Assembly: GCA_965240325.2 (NCBI GenBank)
Contig: OZ251226.1
Location: forward strand, 1,116,001 to 1,180,000
Direction of reading: 5' to 3'
Source: Rebecca billardiae RCC1528
Taxonomy: Eukaryota > Haptophyta
Length of the DNA stretch: 64,000 nt
How positions within the stretch are numbered: the stretch's first letter is position 1; each line of letters begins with the position of its first letter. Shown in pieces: positions 8,636 through 20,300 of this stretch. The notes under the pieces were generated by a model. That model made no database searches. It saw only the letters and a program-made list of their open reading frames with translations, and was not told where the DNA came from. A program made the translations under genes and the position numbers.

Positions 8636-11600
8636 CTAGGACGCGACGCGCTGAGGCTGGCCGCGGCTCCGCAGCCCCCACGTCCGCGCCCGGCTCCCCT
8701 TGGGGCTCTCGTCTGTGGCGCGCGCCTCTGCGTCCTTGGACTCGCGCGCCCGGATCCTCTGGATCGCGTCGTGGTGCGCCGTATTGGCGAGCTTGATGCG
8801 CTGCGCCTTCTGCACCTCCTTGATCCACTTGGGCTTCTCCGGGACGATCGAGTAGATGATGAGGCAGCCGAGGGCTGTGCGCGCGTGGCGGCGCGCGCAG
8901 GCGAGCGTCGGGCGCGCGCGCGCGCGCACGCGTCGGTCAGGGCGGCGCCGGGCGCTCGGGCGGTGCCTCTCGGGCGCGGCAGCCGTCCGCGCCGCCGCCG
9001 CCGCCGCTCGTCCTCGGCGCACGCACGCACGCACGCACGCCGCGCGCGCACGCACGCACACACGCACACACGCACACACGCACGCACGCACGCACGCACG
9101 CCGCGCGCGCACGCACGCACACACGCACACACGCACACACGCACGCGCGCGCGCACGCACGCACGCACGCACACACGCACGCACACACGCACACACGCAC
9201 ACACGCACGCACGCACGCCGCGCGCGCACGCACGCACGCACGCACACACGCACACACGCACGCACACACGCACGCACGCACGCCGCGCGCGCACGCACGC
9301 ACGCACGCACACACGCACACACGCGCGCGCGCGCGCACGCACGCACCGAGCAGGTGCTCCCACACGAAGCAGACGACGACGCGCCACCACCATTTGACGT
9401 GCCCGTCCGCGTTCCAGAAGCGGTCGTGCTGCGGGTGCTCGGGGTCCTCCGAGTGCTGCGCCCAGCGGGCGGAGAGAGCGGGCAGGCGCGGAGGAGGCGT
9501 GGCGCGGCGCGGCACACGCGCGCGCGCTCGGGTCACGCTGTGCCGCACGCGCGCACGCAAGGCGCGTGGCGCGCTCGCGCCCGCTTCGCGCGCGCGCGAG
9601 GAGACTTGCGCCCGCGGGGCGCCCGCGGGGCCTCGGCTGCGCAAAGCAGAGACGCGCGGCCGCGCGCGCGCAACAGTCGCTCGGCCGCGCGCAGGGCGAC
9701 ATTCTCGCGCGCGCACGAGGAAGAAGATCTCAGCGGTGCGACTCGAGATGGTGGCAAAGGTGACGATCATCGGGATGGCCGCCCACACCGAGAAGACGAT
9801 GCAGTCGTCCCACGCGCCGACGGACTTGGCCTTCTTGGGCACCATCCGGCGGAACGCGTTGTTGATCTTGATCAGGTCCGTGCGCAGCTCGAGCTGGTTG
9901 TTCAGGTAGCACGCCACCGGCGTGAGCGGCCACACCACAGTGTACGTCGCGATGTACCCGATGAAGAGTACCACGTCGTAGTAGTCGTCCTGCGTGCTGT
10001 AACTCGGGAGCGCGAGCTCGTCCAGCGCCTGCAGCACGACGCGCGCCGTGTCCTCCTCGGCCGGCTCGCGGTGGGTCGAGAGCTCGCGCGGGTTGAACGA
10101 GTGCACGGTCTCGCGCTCCTGCGCCTCGCGCTCTGCCGGCTTCGCCTTCGAGTACGCCTTCGGGTCCATCGACGCGGACTTGGCGCGGCGCGCGTGCGCG
10201 CGCCGGCGCACGATCGACACCAGGATGAGGGGCCACACGTTTTCAAAGGTGAAGGCGGCAACCTGCGCGGGCGCGCGGCGCGGCGGGGGGCAAGGGGAGC
10301 AGAGCACAGGGCGGGCGGGTGAGGCCGGGCCGGGTGCTGGCGCGCTCCGGCGGGCGGGGCGGCACTCGGCGCGAGGCCACTCCGCCCACGCGCCCGACCG
10401 CATTGCCGTGCCCGCGCGCCAAGCCGTCCGTGCGGGCGGCTCACACGCGCGCACACACGCACACACACGCGCGCGCACACACACGCGCACACGCACACGC
10501 ACACACGCACACGCACACACACACACGCACACGCACACGCACACACGCACACGCACCTGGTTCATGCCGAGCATCGACGCGACCATCGTGTCGTGCTTGG
10601 CCATCCAGTAGTCCGCATCGCGCTCGTGCTGGATCAACTTGCCGAACAGCGGGAACTCCCACTGGCGCAGGTCGACGCCCGAGTCGACGAGCGGGATGTG
10701 AATGTACCCGAAGAACCACGACCAAAAGTACCCGTCGAGCCAAATAAAGACGAACAGATAATACACGTACTGCCGGTCGAACTGCTCTTGAAACGGCCAC
10801 TGCTCGCGCCGGGTGCACCACGCCGCCACGTAGGACCAGAGGACGTACTGCCCGAACATGATGCAGCCCACGTAGATGGCCGTGTTCAGAATGTACGTCT
10901 GAAAGTAGTACATCATCTCCTGCGAGCGTGCGTGCGTGCGTGCATGCGTGCGCGTGCGCGTGTGCGTGCGTGCGTGCGTGCGTGCGTGCGCGTGCGCGCG
11001 TGCGCGCGTGCGTGCGTGCGTGCGCGAGCAAGGGCGCGCCAGGGGCGGAGAGCGCAGGCGGGGAGGGCGGGGCAGGCGGGGTGCGCGCCGATGCGGCGGT
11101 GCCGCGTGGCGCGCACGCGGGGGGGGCGGGGTGGGGCGGAGCGCGGAGGGCGGCTCAGGCGAGGCGGGAGCGTCGGCGGCGCGGGGCGGCGCGTGGCGCG
11201 CGCGGTGCCATGCCGCGCGGCGCATCTGCCGCCAGGCGTCATCCGCCGCCCCACCCATTGCGCCGCCACCCTCGCCGTCCGCGCCGCCGCCGCCGCAACC
11301 GCCGCGGCGGCGGCTGCCGAGCGCGTGCGCGCCCCCTCGCCACGCGCGCGCGGCGCGCGAAGCACAGCGGCCTTCAAGAAGCACAGCGGCGCTTGAAGGC
11401 CAGGGTACACACGTAAGAATAAAGCAATAAAGATATAATAAGAGCAACAGCGGCGCACCTGTCCGGGCACGCCGTCGTACCGCTCGCACGCCCACACGTA
11501 TTGCGCGTAGGAGATGTATTCAATGCCCGTGAGGAGCAGCACCTGCAGCAGCATCTGCAGCGCGGTGTTGCCGAACGCGGGCATGCGGTTCCAGTTCGTG

Positions 11601-14600
11601 TACCGCGGCTTCTCGAGCAGCGTCTCCGCGTCCTTCCGCCACTTACCCGTGAACGCAGGGTTCCGCCGCTCGTTCTTGTGCAGGCCGTCCACGCCCCAGT
11701 CGTTGCGCAGCTCGGCGGAGCGCCGCCGCCAGAACACGACAAAGAGCGCCCCCCAGAGCGCGAGCGCCGAGCCGAAGGCGACCCACAGCGAGTTGTACCT
11801 GGGCGGGCGCGGGTGAGGGTTCGGGTGGGTTCGGGTTCGGGTTCGGGTTCGGGTTAGCACTTGGGCGCGGTGCGCGCGCGTTCGGAGCCGCGGGCGGGCC
11901 GGCCGCGGTGGCGAGCTGGGGTGAAGGGGCGCGGCCACGGCGCAGCACGCGCGGGCGGCAGGCAGCACGTCGCTGTGTGCGCGCGGCGCTCCTCGCGCGT
12001 GCACGCCCGCCCGCACGCCGCCACCCATCCCTCGTGCCGGCGCGCGCGCGTCCGCGCCACGCGCGTCCGCGCCACGCGCGTCCGCGCCACGCGCGTCCGC
12101 GCCACGCGCGTCCGCGCCACGCACAGAACAACGTCGCCACCCAGCTTCACCAGCTCGATGCAGAAGCCTGCCGCCGCAACGGGGAACAGCCACTCGACCG
12201 TGAAGTCGAGGAGCCCGAAGTACCACGCGAGCTCCTCGCCGAAGTGGTTGCGCAGCAGGTTGAGGTGGGCCTCGCTCAGCTCGGCCATGATGCCCCACGC
12301 CTTCTCCAGCTTGCGGTTGAACTCCCGGTCGTGCAGGGGAAAGGACGCCTCCACAATCTCGACGCCGTGCGCCTTGTACGTGCACGCGCCGAGCGCGGCG
12401 TACGGAGGGCCGAGCTCGGCGCGCTCGGTGACGAGCCGCGCGACCGAGGCGATCTTGTCCGCCGTGGTCATGGCGGGTGGCTCGGGGTCCAGCGACTGCG
12501 CCGGCGTGGCGGCGCGCGGCGCGCGCGTCCGCACGCACGTCGGTGCGTCCCGGCGCGCGCGCGGTGGCGCGCGCGGCGCGGTGGCGCGCGCGAGCAGCCC
12601 TCTGCGTCAGCCCGCGGTCGCTCGGCGGCCGCGCAACGCGCGCGAGCAGCCCTGTGCGTCCGCCCCGGTGCGCTCGGCGTCCGCGCAACTCGCGACGCAA
12701 TGATGAACCAACATATGAGTAATCTAATAAAAACAAAAAAAGGCGCGGGCGCGGCGCACCTCCTCCACCATGAGCCGCTCGCCGTAGTGGCTTTCGTACT
12801 CGTTCTCGATCGCCACTTTGCTCTCCAGGTCGTGCACGAGCACCACGTACGCGTGCCCGTCCGACCGCGCGCCGAGCGGCGCGCGGTGCGCGCTCACGTG
12901 CAGCCCAACCTCCTTGAGCTCCTTCAGGACCGCAGCGACCGCGCGCGCGCCGGGCTTAGAGCCCGCGCCGCCGAGGCGCGCGTGCGTGCGCCTCGCGACC
13001 ACCGGGTCGTCGAGGTCGCGCAGCACGATCGCCCAGAGGTACGGCTGCTCCGACGCGAACGCGAGCTCCGGGTACACCCACGCCATGCGCCGCGTGTACG
13101 CGCGCGTCTGAGGCATGCTCTCCAGCACGCGCCGCAGCTGCTCATAGTGTGCGCGCTCGGACTTCTTGAGCGCATTGGACGGCCCGGAGCGGTGCGCGCG
13201 CTGCAGGTACTCGACGTACTGCCTCACCGCGTCCGCCGCGCTCTCCGGCGCCGGCGCCGGCGCGGCCGAGCCCGCGCCGCCGCCCGCCGCCATCCCGCCG
13301 TCCCGACCAATCAGGTGGAGCATCATCGCGTCGAGCGAGCCGTGCGCGCGCAGCATCTGCGACGCGTCCGAGGGTGCGTAGAGTGCGGCAATCAGTCTCG
13401 AGAGGACGTTGCACATGATCACCGTGCGCGCGCGGTACTTGAACGACACGTCTGCGCCGGCGCGCGCGCGAGGCGTGCGCGCGGGCGGGGGCGCAGCTGA
13501 GAGCGCGCGCGCACGCGCGCACGCGCGCGCGACAGGGCGCGAGAGAGGCTCTGACAGTCCGCGCGCCGCGCGCGGCTCGAGCCTCGAGTGCCGGCGGCGC
13601 ACCGGACATGAAATCCTGCGAGTACACGCGGAAGGTGATGGCCTCGCGGCCCCAGAGCGCGGCGACCACGATCGCGGTGATCGAGGCGAACGCGAGCTCC
13701 TGCACCTGCGCCTTGAGCCGGTCCTCGTGCGTGCGCACCTGTCGGAAGATGAGCAGGGCCACAAACAGCGCCCACGCGCCGAGCAGGATGAACTCAAGCA
13801 CCGCAAACACGAGGAACGCGCCCTCGAGCTTGTACGTGAAGGACGGGTCGGAGCGCTTGTGCTGGTCCGAGATGCCGTACTGCAGCGTCGACACCACCCA
13901 GATCAGGCCCGCGAGCGCGATGCGCTTCACCCAGTAGTACTGCGGCAGATTCGCCATGCTCACCTTGGTCGACGCGGCCAGGACGGTCGCCAGCATCATG
14001 CCGGCCGCATAGAAGGCGATGTCAAAGATGGCAGGGACGACGGTGTACCCCAGGCCCAGCGGCATCATGATGATGAAGGACGGGTTGTTGTACCTGCGCC
14101 GGCGGCAGGGCCGGCAGCGGCGGCGGCGGCGGCCGTGAGCCGCGGGGCGCGTGAGCTCAGCCGCGCGCCCACACCACGTGAGGCACAGCAGACGAGGCGG
14201 AGAGGGCGCGCGCGCGCTCTTCGGGCCGAGTCGTACGGACCCCGCGCCGGCGGCCAGACGCGTCGCGCAGCACGGCCGCGTCCACAGACAGCAGCCCGCC
14301 ACGGCCGCGCGAGCCCATCCAGCGCAGGTCCGTGCACTCCCGCGGCGCCGGCGCCGACGCCCACGCCGACGCGCAAGCGCGCACGCATGCGCGCACGCGA
14401 GCGCGCACGCACCCGCAGATGGCGAGGGAGAAGATCCAGATGGCGTACTGCTGCGGGAGCCAATCGCGCAGCGGGTGGCGCCACAGCTGGCGCGTGAAGA
14501 GCCCGAACGAGACGAGCGAGGTCACCAGCGCGAGCAGGCGCAGGCACAGCTCCGAGTAGCCGTGCTCGATTGTCCCGTGCGTCGAGACCAGCACGATCGA

Positions 14601-15395
14601 ATCGATCCACTCGGACGGCGGCGGGTAGTCGGCGGGCGAGTCCTTGCCCGGCTGCGTGGCGAGGGTGAGCTGCGCGGCGAACTGCTTATGCTCCAGCCCC
14701 GGCTCGTACGCCACGGAGAAGACGTAGCAGTGCGAGTGGTGCCCGCGGTCAAGCGGGTCGCGCGAGCCGTCCGGCCACCCCGGGTGGTGCGGGTGACTCG
14801 TCTTCGACGTGCGCTTCGGGCACTCGATGGGGTCGAGCTCGGCGTCGGAGGACTTCTTGGAGAGCCTCCACGGCTCGTTGTCCGCCTGGCGGTACAAGAT
14901 CGCCGAGCGCAGCACGAGGTTCGACGGCACGGGCATGCGGCAACGCTCCGTCATGTTGTACAGGCCGCAGCCCGCCTCCTCGCGCGCCTTCGGGTAGAGG
15001 ACCATCGACACGCGGAGCCAGCGCATGTACGGCGAGAGCGGCTCCGTGTCGTTGCCAAAGACGATCTGCGCCGGCTCGCCCTGCAGCACCTCCGGCCCGA
15101 GCACCGTGTCCGTGAGCACGTTCCGCGAGCCGGCGCTCCAGAAGATGACGTCGTACGCGCCGCCGATGACGAGCGTGCCGAGGATGCCGAGCACGATGAA
15201 GCACATGAGCGCGTGCGGCCGGATGACGGCGTACACTGGGACCATATTCGGCAGCGCCACCAGCTCCGCCGGGTCCTCGATCAAGTCCTCGCGCTTCAGC
15301 CCGCGCCGCATGACGCCACGCCGCGGGGTGAAGTGGCCTCCCTGCTGCGATGGGTGCCGCCGCACGCCCGCACGCTCGCATTTCATCGCGCTCAT
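8636..15395 (-). CDS. TMEM181/Wntless-like multi-span domain fused to an anoctamin (TMEM16), nine exons
   Basis: Exons: 15395-14413, 14093-13603, 13451-12760, 12495-12125, 11798-11459, 10919-10557, 10262-9717, 9455-9347, 8874-8636. All intron phases agree and give 1377 residues. The N-terminal half has one membrane segment, a lumenal domain with Cys and N-glycosylation sites (GNDT, YNMT), then about seven spans (LPQQYAIWIFSLAI, YNNPSF, ...), the TMEM181/Wntless-like order. After an Ala-rich linker in exon 3 comes the anoctamin cytosolic domain (WAIVLRD ... YVVLVHDLE), then FPLHD, HFGEELAWYF, the FW.RR.AEL motif, LNNQLELRTD (Ca2+-site Glu and Asp of TM8 retained) and the terminal EHLL...VPEKPK. 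Anoctamins are Ca2+-gated lipid scramblases or ion channels. The start at 15395 (AAAATGAG context) is preferred; 15311 is the alternative. A split into two genes is possible but no stop or UTR separates the halves. Confidence 0.8.
9019..9346. repeat. GCAC/ACAC alternating purine-pyrimidine repeat filling anoctamin intron 8
   Basis: On the plus strand the intron reads as interspersed GCAC, ACAC and GCGC tracts; in the sense of the gene it begins GTGCGTGCGTGCG directly at the donor. It offers many cryptic GT donors and is the kind of sequence that can form left-handed DNA. Confidence 0.85.
10441..10556. repeat. ACGC/ACAC microsatellite in anoctamin intron 6
   Basis: A run of CA with interspersed CG that abuts the donor of the exon ending at 10557. 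In the sense strand it is GTGCGTGTGCG-type. Confidence 0.85.
10921..11030. repeat. GTGC microsatellite at the 3' end of anoctamin intron 5
   Basis: Plus-strand GTGCGTGC repeats, hence CGCACGCAC in the sense strand, lie directly upstream of the acceptor at 10920. Orientation is opposite to that at the donor-proximal repeats of introns 6 and 8. Confidence 0.8.
11811..11856 (-). repeat. telomere-like CCCGAA repeat upstream of a splice acceptor
   Basis: In the sense strand the intron ends with CTAACCCGAACCCGAACCC-type repeats, 11-57 bases before exon 5 (starts 11798). The unit is one base away from the CCCTAA telomere unit and supplies a CTAAC branch-point-like motif and a C-rich tract. Confidence 0.75.
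12046..12122 (-). repeat. 15-bp minisatellite, five copies, beside the exon 4 donor
   Basis: The core TCCGCGCCAC recurs at 12051, 12066, 12081, 12096 and 12111, an exact 15-base period. Because the period is a multiple of three, the exon frame would stay open if the donor at 12124 were skipped, adding repeats of Val-Ala-Arg-Thr-Arg. Confidence 0.9.
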
Positions 15396-16355
15396 TTTGG
15401 CCTCATCGCCGCGCGGGCGCGGCGCCCCCGCGAGAGCCTGGCCGATACACACCCTCCGCACCCGGCTCGCTCTGCGCGGGTGACTGGTGTGATCACTGGT
15501 GAACACTGAAACACTGAACCTCAACCACGCTCGCAGAGCAAGCAGCAGAGTCTGCAGCATGGGTCCCCACCCCCCCACGTGCTCCACGCGCAGAGCGGTA
15601 CTTCTAGGGTGTGTATCGGCCAGCCCGCAAGCGCCCCGGAGCGGCCGAGCGCCGATGAGATAAAATACGGCCCGCCATTCATTTCTTTTTCAACTTTCGT
15701 CAGCCGTGCGGCGCGCTGGTAGTTCATCCGTCCCGTGCTGCCTGGCAGCACGCGTCCGTGAGTCGATCCGAAGCCCTACCTGAACCCTTTGCCGGTGCCA
15801 CCGCCAGAGTGAATGCCTTGTGCTGGCCGGGCTCCACAGCGCCGATGCCCCGCGCCGTCGCCGCGTCCGGCCGGCGTCGGCAGGGCGAACGACGCCGAGC
15901 GGCCAAGTCCGGTCGCCACGGAGTCGGCCCGGCCATTTGGCCGAGACCGCGATCCGACGGGGTCCCAATCCGGAGGCACTGCCGGTCCCGCAGGCCTGCC
16001 TGCGAGTTGCGACTCGCTGGTTGCCTTGCGGCCAGCCCACGCGATCACACAGCCTCACGCCGTCGTTCGCACCGGCGCGCGGCCCCACGACGACGCACGC
16101 GCCGCGCCGGGGACGACAGCCAGGAGATGGCCGTCCGATGCATCGAGCGGAGCACCAAGCGTGAGAGCGGGTGCGCCGCAGTAGAGCGCGCCCCCGGCCC
16201 ACGGCACTGCCGTTCGTCCGCGCTCAGCGCCAGCGCGGAGGCCGGCGCGTGCAGGCTCGAGGGCGCCAAGGCCCCAGCCAGTTACCCCAGGCTAAGGCTG
16301 CCTGTGCCTAGGCGTGCGCGCGCGCCGCGAGCGCGCGTGCCGCCTCGGCCCGCGC
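15396..16355. other. intergenic region without a recognised gene
   Basis: About 960 bases between the fusion gene start and the PRA1 stop codon, both on the minus strand. Open frames on both strands look like composition artefacts. It should contain the promoter of the fusion gene. Confidence 0.5.
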
Positions 16356-17212
16356 TCAGGGCAGTGGCAGCGACTGCGTTGTGCGCAAGTTCACCTGCTC
16401 CGCCTCGATCTCGAGCTCGTCGAGCGCATCCATCTCCGGCTTCTGATGCATCACCGCGTGCGGCAGCGAGAGAATCGACGCGACAAACGCGACCCACACG
16501 AGCGAGGACAATGCGCCTGCGCAGGGTGAGCACAGGCGGGTGCGTGGCGGTGGTGAGCTCGGGAGGGGCGGCTCGGTGCGCGCGCACGCACGCTAGCCGT
16601 GCGTGCTGCAGCGGGCTCCGCGCGCACGCGCGCGCGCGCACACCCGTGATCGCGATCACGAGGAGCGTAAACGGCACCAGCACCAGAAGCTTCTCTCGCC
16701 GGCCGAGCTCGTACCCGCCGAGCTTCACCACGGTGTGCGCGTCGTGCAAGACGAACATGTAGCTGCACGCACGCGGCCGGGACAGGGGCGCGCCGCGTCA
16801 GGCGCAGCACAGGGGCACAACCGCTTGGCGCGGCATGCTGCGCGCAGCGCCGCTGCGCGCCGAACGCGCCGCACCCCCACGAGCCCGCAGATGCGGCGAG
16901 GCCAAGCAGCAGTAGTGGCGAGGAGAGAATCGTATACACGAGGACGACGACGTATACCACGCCGTAGAAGAGCTTGTACATGCTCCAGTTCGCGCGGATG
17001 CGCACGAGCGCTTCCGATTGGTCGGCCGGTTTGGAGAAGAGCATCGGGTTGAAGAACGATCGCGCGAGCACGATCGTCTTTGCGCGGTTGGCTGAGTACA
17101 TGACGCGCACCTGCTCGAACACGGTGCCCTTGAGCCATGCCCACCGCGTCGCCACGGCGCCCCCGCCGCCGAGCAGCCCCTCGCTCTCGTCCCCGCTGCC
17201 TTCGGCGTACAT
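16356..17212 (-). CDS. PRA1 family (prenylated Rab acceptor) membrane protein
   Basis: Three exons (17212-16875, 16762-16644, 16516-16356) with consistent phases give 205 residues, the usual PRA1 size. The family signature is clear: SFFNP.LFSKP....ALVRIRANW, then hydrophobic pairs (VVYVVVLVYTILSSPLLLL; LLVLVPFTLLVIAITG; LSSLVWVAFVASIL). PRA1 proteins sit in ER/Golgi membranes and help recruit or release prenylated Rab GTPases. The start at 17212 is the first in-frame ATG of this exon; an upstream ATG at 17363 could be joined in frame only through a GC donor, which cannot be excluded. The gene is divergent from NAA15 with about 170 bases between start codons. Confidence 0.8.
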
Positions 17213-17384
17213 GGCCAACGCCTTGACCCTCGCGCGCTCCAGCGGGATCCTGGTGGTAGGTCCGGAGGGGGCGGTTGCCGGGCGAAAAAACAATAAACCA
17301 AATAAAGGCCGAATCGATCGACCAAACTAAAAGCATCACGTGCCCCGTGCGGCGCGCCGCCATCGTGATCGTGGAGCGCGCGCG
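17213..17384. promoter_or_regulatory. short divergent promoter region between PRA1 and NAA15
   Basis: 172 bases separate two divergent start codons. The stretch includes a T-rich segment (TTTATTGTTTTTT in the PRA1 sense) unlike the surrounding GC-rich exons. A shared bidirectional promoter is inferred from spacing only; part may be PRA1 5' UTR or a short intron. Confidence 0.4.
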
Positions 17385-20300
17385 ATGCCGCAGCCCCTGC
17401 CGCCGAAGGAGAATGCGCTGTTCAAGTCGATCGTGGTACGTGCCCCCATCGACGCGGCGCATCTCCGCCCGCGCGTGCCCGCCGCCGCGCCGCCGCCAGC
17501 GCCGCTCGCGCGCGCGCGCGGTGCGCGGTGCGCTGACGGCGTGCGGACGCGCCTCCCCTGGCTCGCGCGCGCACGCGCACGGCCTGGCGCGCGCAGAAGC
17601 ACTACGAGACGAAGCAGTACAAGAAGGGGCTGAAGGCGTCGGACGTGGTGCTCAAGAAGCACCCGGACCACGGCGAGACCCTCGCGATGCGCGGCCTCAT
17701 CCTCAACTGCCTCGACCGCAAGGCGGAGGCGTATGAGCACGTGAAGCGCGGCCTGTCCAAGGACATCCGCTCGCACGTGTGCTGGCACGTGTTCGGGCTG
17801 GTGCACCGCTCGGACCGGGACTACAAGGAGGCGGTCAAGTGCTACCGCAACGCGCTGCGCATCGAGCCGGACAACGGCCAGATCCTCCGCGACCTCTCGC
17901 TGCTGCAGGTGCAGCTGCGCGACAGGCACGGCTACCTCGAGACGCGGCATGCGCTACTCCGGCTCAAGCCGAACCAGCGCATCAACTGGGTGGGGATCGC
18001 GCTGGCGAACCATCTGCTCGGGCGGCACCGCCGCGCGTACGACGTGCTCGGCGCGTACGAGAAGACGCTCGACAAGACCGACATCGAGTCCAAGTACGAG
18101 CATTCGGAGATGCTTCTGTACAAAGTGGAACTGCTGCGCGACGGCGGCGTGAACGACGAGGCCGCCGCGGAGCTCGACGCGGCGGAGCCGATGATCGTGG
18201 ACCGCACGGCGGTGCGCGAGCTGCGCGCGGAGCTCCTGCTCGAGCGCGGGCGGTACGACGAGGCCGCCGCCGCGTTCACCGAGCTCATCGCCCTCAACCC
18301 CGAGCAGTACGGGTACCACGCCGGCCTGCAGTCCGCGCGGCTGCGCCGGCCGCCGCCGCCGCCCGCGCCCGGCCCGCAGACGCGCTCGCCGTACGGCGCG
18401 AGCCGGCTGCGCCGGCCGAGCTACGCGCACCTCTCTGCAGAGGAGCGCGCGACGCTGCTCGAGCTCTGCGCCGAGCTCGAGGCCGCGCACCCCAAGGCGC
18501 TCGCGCCGAAGCGCATCGCCCTGGACGTCCTGCCGCTGGGCGGCGGCGGCGCGGCCGCGGTCGCGGCGTTCGAGGCGCGCTTCGCGGCGTACACGCAGCC
18601 GCTGCTGCGCAAGGGCGTGCCCTCGCTCTTCGCCTCGGTGCGCCCGCTCTACGCCGAGCCCGCCAAGCGCGACGCGATCGGCGCGCTCCTCGTCCGCTGG
18701 CGTGACAGCCTGCTCGCGCACGGCACGTTCGATGGCGGCCCGCCCGAGCCCTCCCAGGCGGAGGGCCGTGGCGGGCCGGAGGCGCCGTCGACGCTGATGT
18801 GGGTGCGCTTCATGCTCGCGCAGCACCACGACGAAGTGGGCGAGTACGCCGCCGCGCTCGCGGAGGTGGACGCCGCGATCGCGCACACGCCCACGCTCAT
18901 CGAGCTGTACCTTCTCAAGGGTGCGCGCTCGGGTGCCCGTGGGCGCGGCCGCGCCTTCGCGCGCCACCATCCCCGCTGGGATCAGCGCCGCCCCCACGCA
19001 GTGCCCGCGGCACCGCGGCACCGGCCGTGCGGCCGCCGCCCCCCGCGGGCGCGGCTGGCCCTGTCCATCTGTCTGCCGCACGGCCGCCGACCTGCGCAGC
19101 CGGCGGCGCCGGCGGCGGCCAGTCGGCCGGCCGGAGCCAGCCCCGCACGGCCGGTGGCAGCGCGCGGGGTCGTGCACGTGGGGGACAGGCGCCCGCCCGC
19201 GCGCCGCGCGGCCTCGGCTGCCGTCCGGGCGCCTCCGTGTGCGCGCGCGTGGGCCTGCCGTGCGCCCGCCGATCGTCTCGAGTGGGGCGAGAGAGCGTGC
19301 GGGCGGGCGCGGCTGCGCGCGGCGCGGGCGCGGGGAGGGCGCCCGCACGTGGGCGGCGCCCGTGCCGTGGTGTTCAGGAGCCCCCGAGGCCGCGCGCGCC
19401 GCCGAGCCCCCTAACCCTAACCCTAACCCTAACCCCGCCCCTGCTTCCCTGACGCCCACCCTCCACCCGGCGCTCCGTGCCGCGCGCAGGGCGCGTGTTC
19501 AAGCACGCGGGCGACGTGTCGAGCGCGGCGGGCGCAGTCGAGCACGCGCGCTCGCTCGATCTGGCTGACCGGTACCTGAACACTAAGGGGACGCGCTACC
19601 TGCTGCGCGCTGGGAGAGTGGAGGAGGCGTCGCAGGTGATCCTGCTCTTCACCAAGGACGGCGCGGAGAGCGACAACAACCTCTTCGACATGCAGGTGCG
19701 TGCGCTGCGTGTGCGTGTGCACGGCACGCGCGCGGCGCCCTCTCGGCATGCGCGCGCGCGCGCACGGCAGGCGTGCGTGTGTGTGTGCAGCATGCGGGCA
19801 CGCGCCGTGCGCGTCGGCGCGCGCGCCGCCACCGTACGCCCCACAACACGGCGTCGCCCAACCCCTACACCAACCCTACCCCAACCCTACCCGTATGCCC
19901 GTGCAGTGCATGTGGTATGAGCTGGAGGCGGGGGCGGCGCTGTGGCGCGCGGGCGAGCTCGGGCGCGCGCTCAAGAAACTGCTGGCAGTCGAGCGGCACT
20001 TTGTGGACATTGTCGAGGACCAGTTTGACTTCCACACGTACTGCCTGCGCAAGATGACGCTGCGCGCGTACGTGCGGCTGCTGCGGATGGAGGTGGGTGC
20101 CGCGCACGCACGCACCGCGCGCTGCGCGTGGGCGGGAGCGTTGGAGCGGCGGAGCGTGCCGCCCGCGGCCATGGCACCGCGGAGCTGCGGGCGGCGGTGG
20201 GGGCAGGCGGCGGTTTCGGCAGCCAGCCGTGTGCCACGGCGGTGCCAGGGGAGGCGCGGGGCGCACACACGCACACACGCACACACACACACACGCACAC

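Noticed and set aside
9019-9346. CRISPR-like regular repetition
   Set aside because: It is a simple microsatellite with no spacers and lies within an intron.
8937-11495. An 852-codon minus-strand frame running through several anoctamin introns
   Set aside because: It mixes real exons with repeat-rich introns (Val-Arg-Ala-Cys repeats); splicing restores the family sequence, the readthrough does not.
12477-13500. A separate anoctamin gene starting at the ATG near 12468
   Set aside because: The upstream exon encodes the anoctamin cytosolic domain in matching phase, so that ATG is internal.
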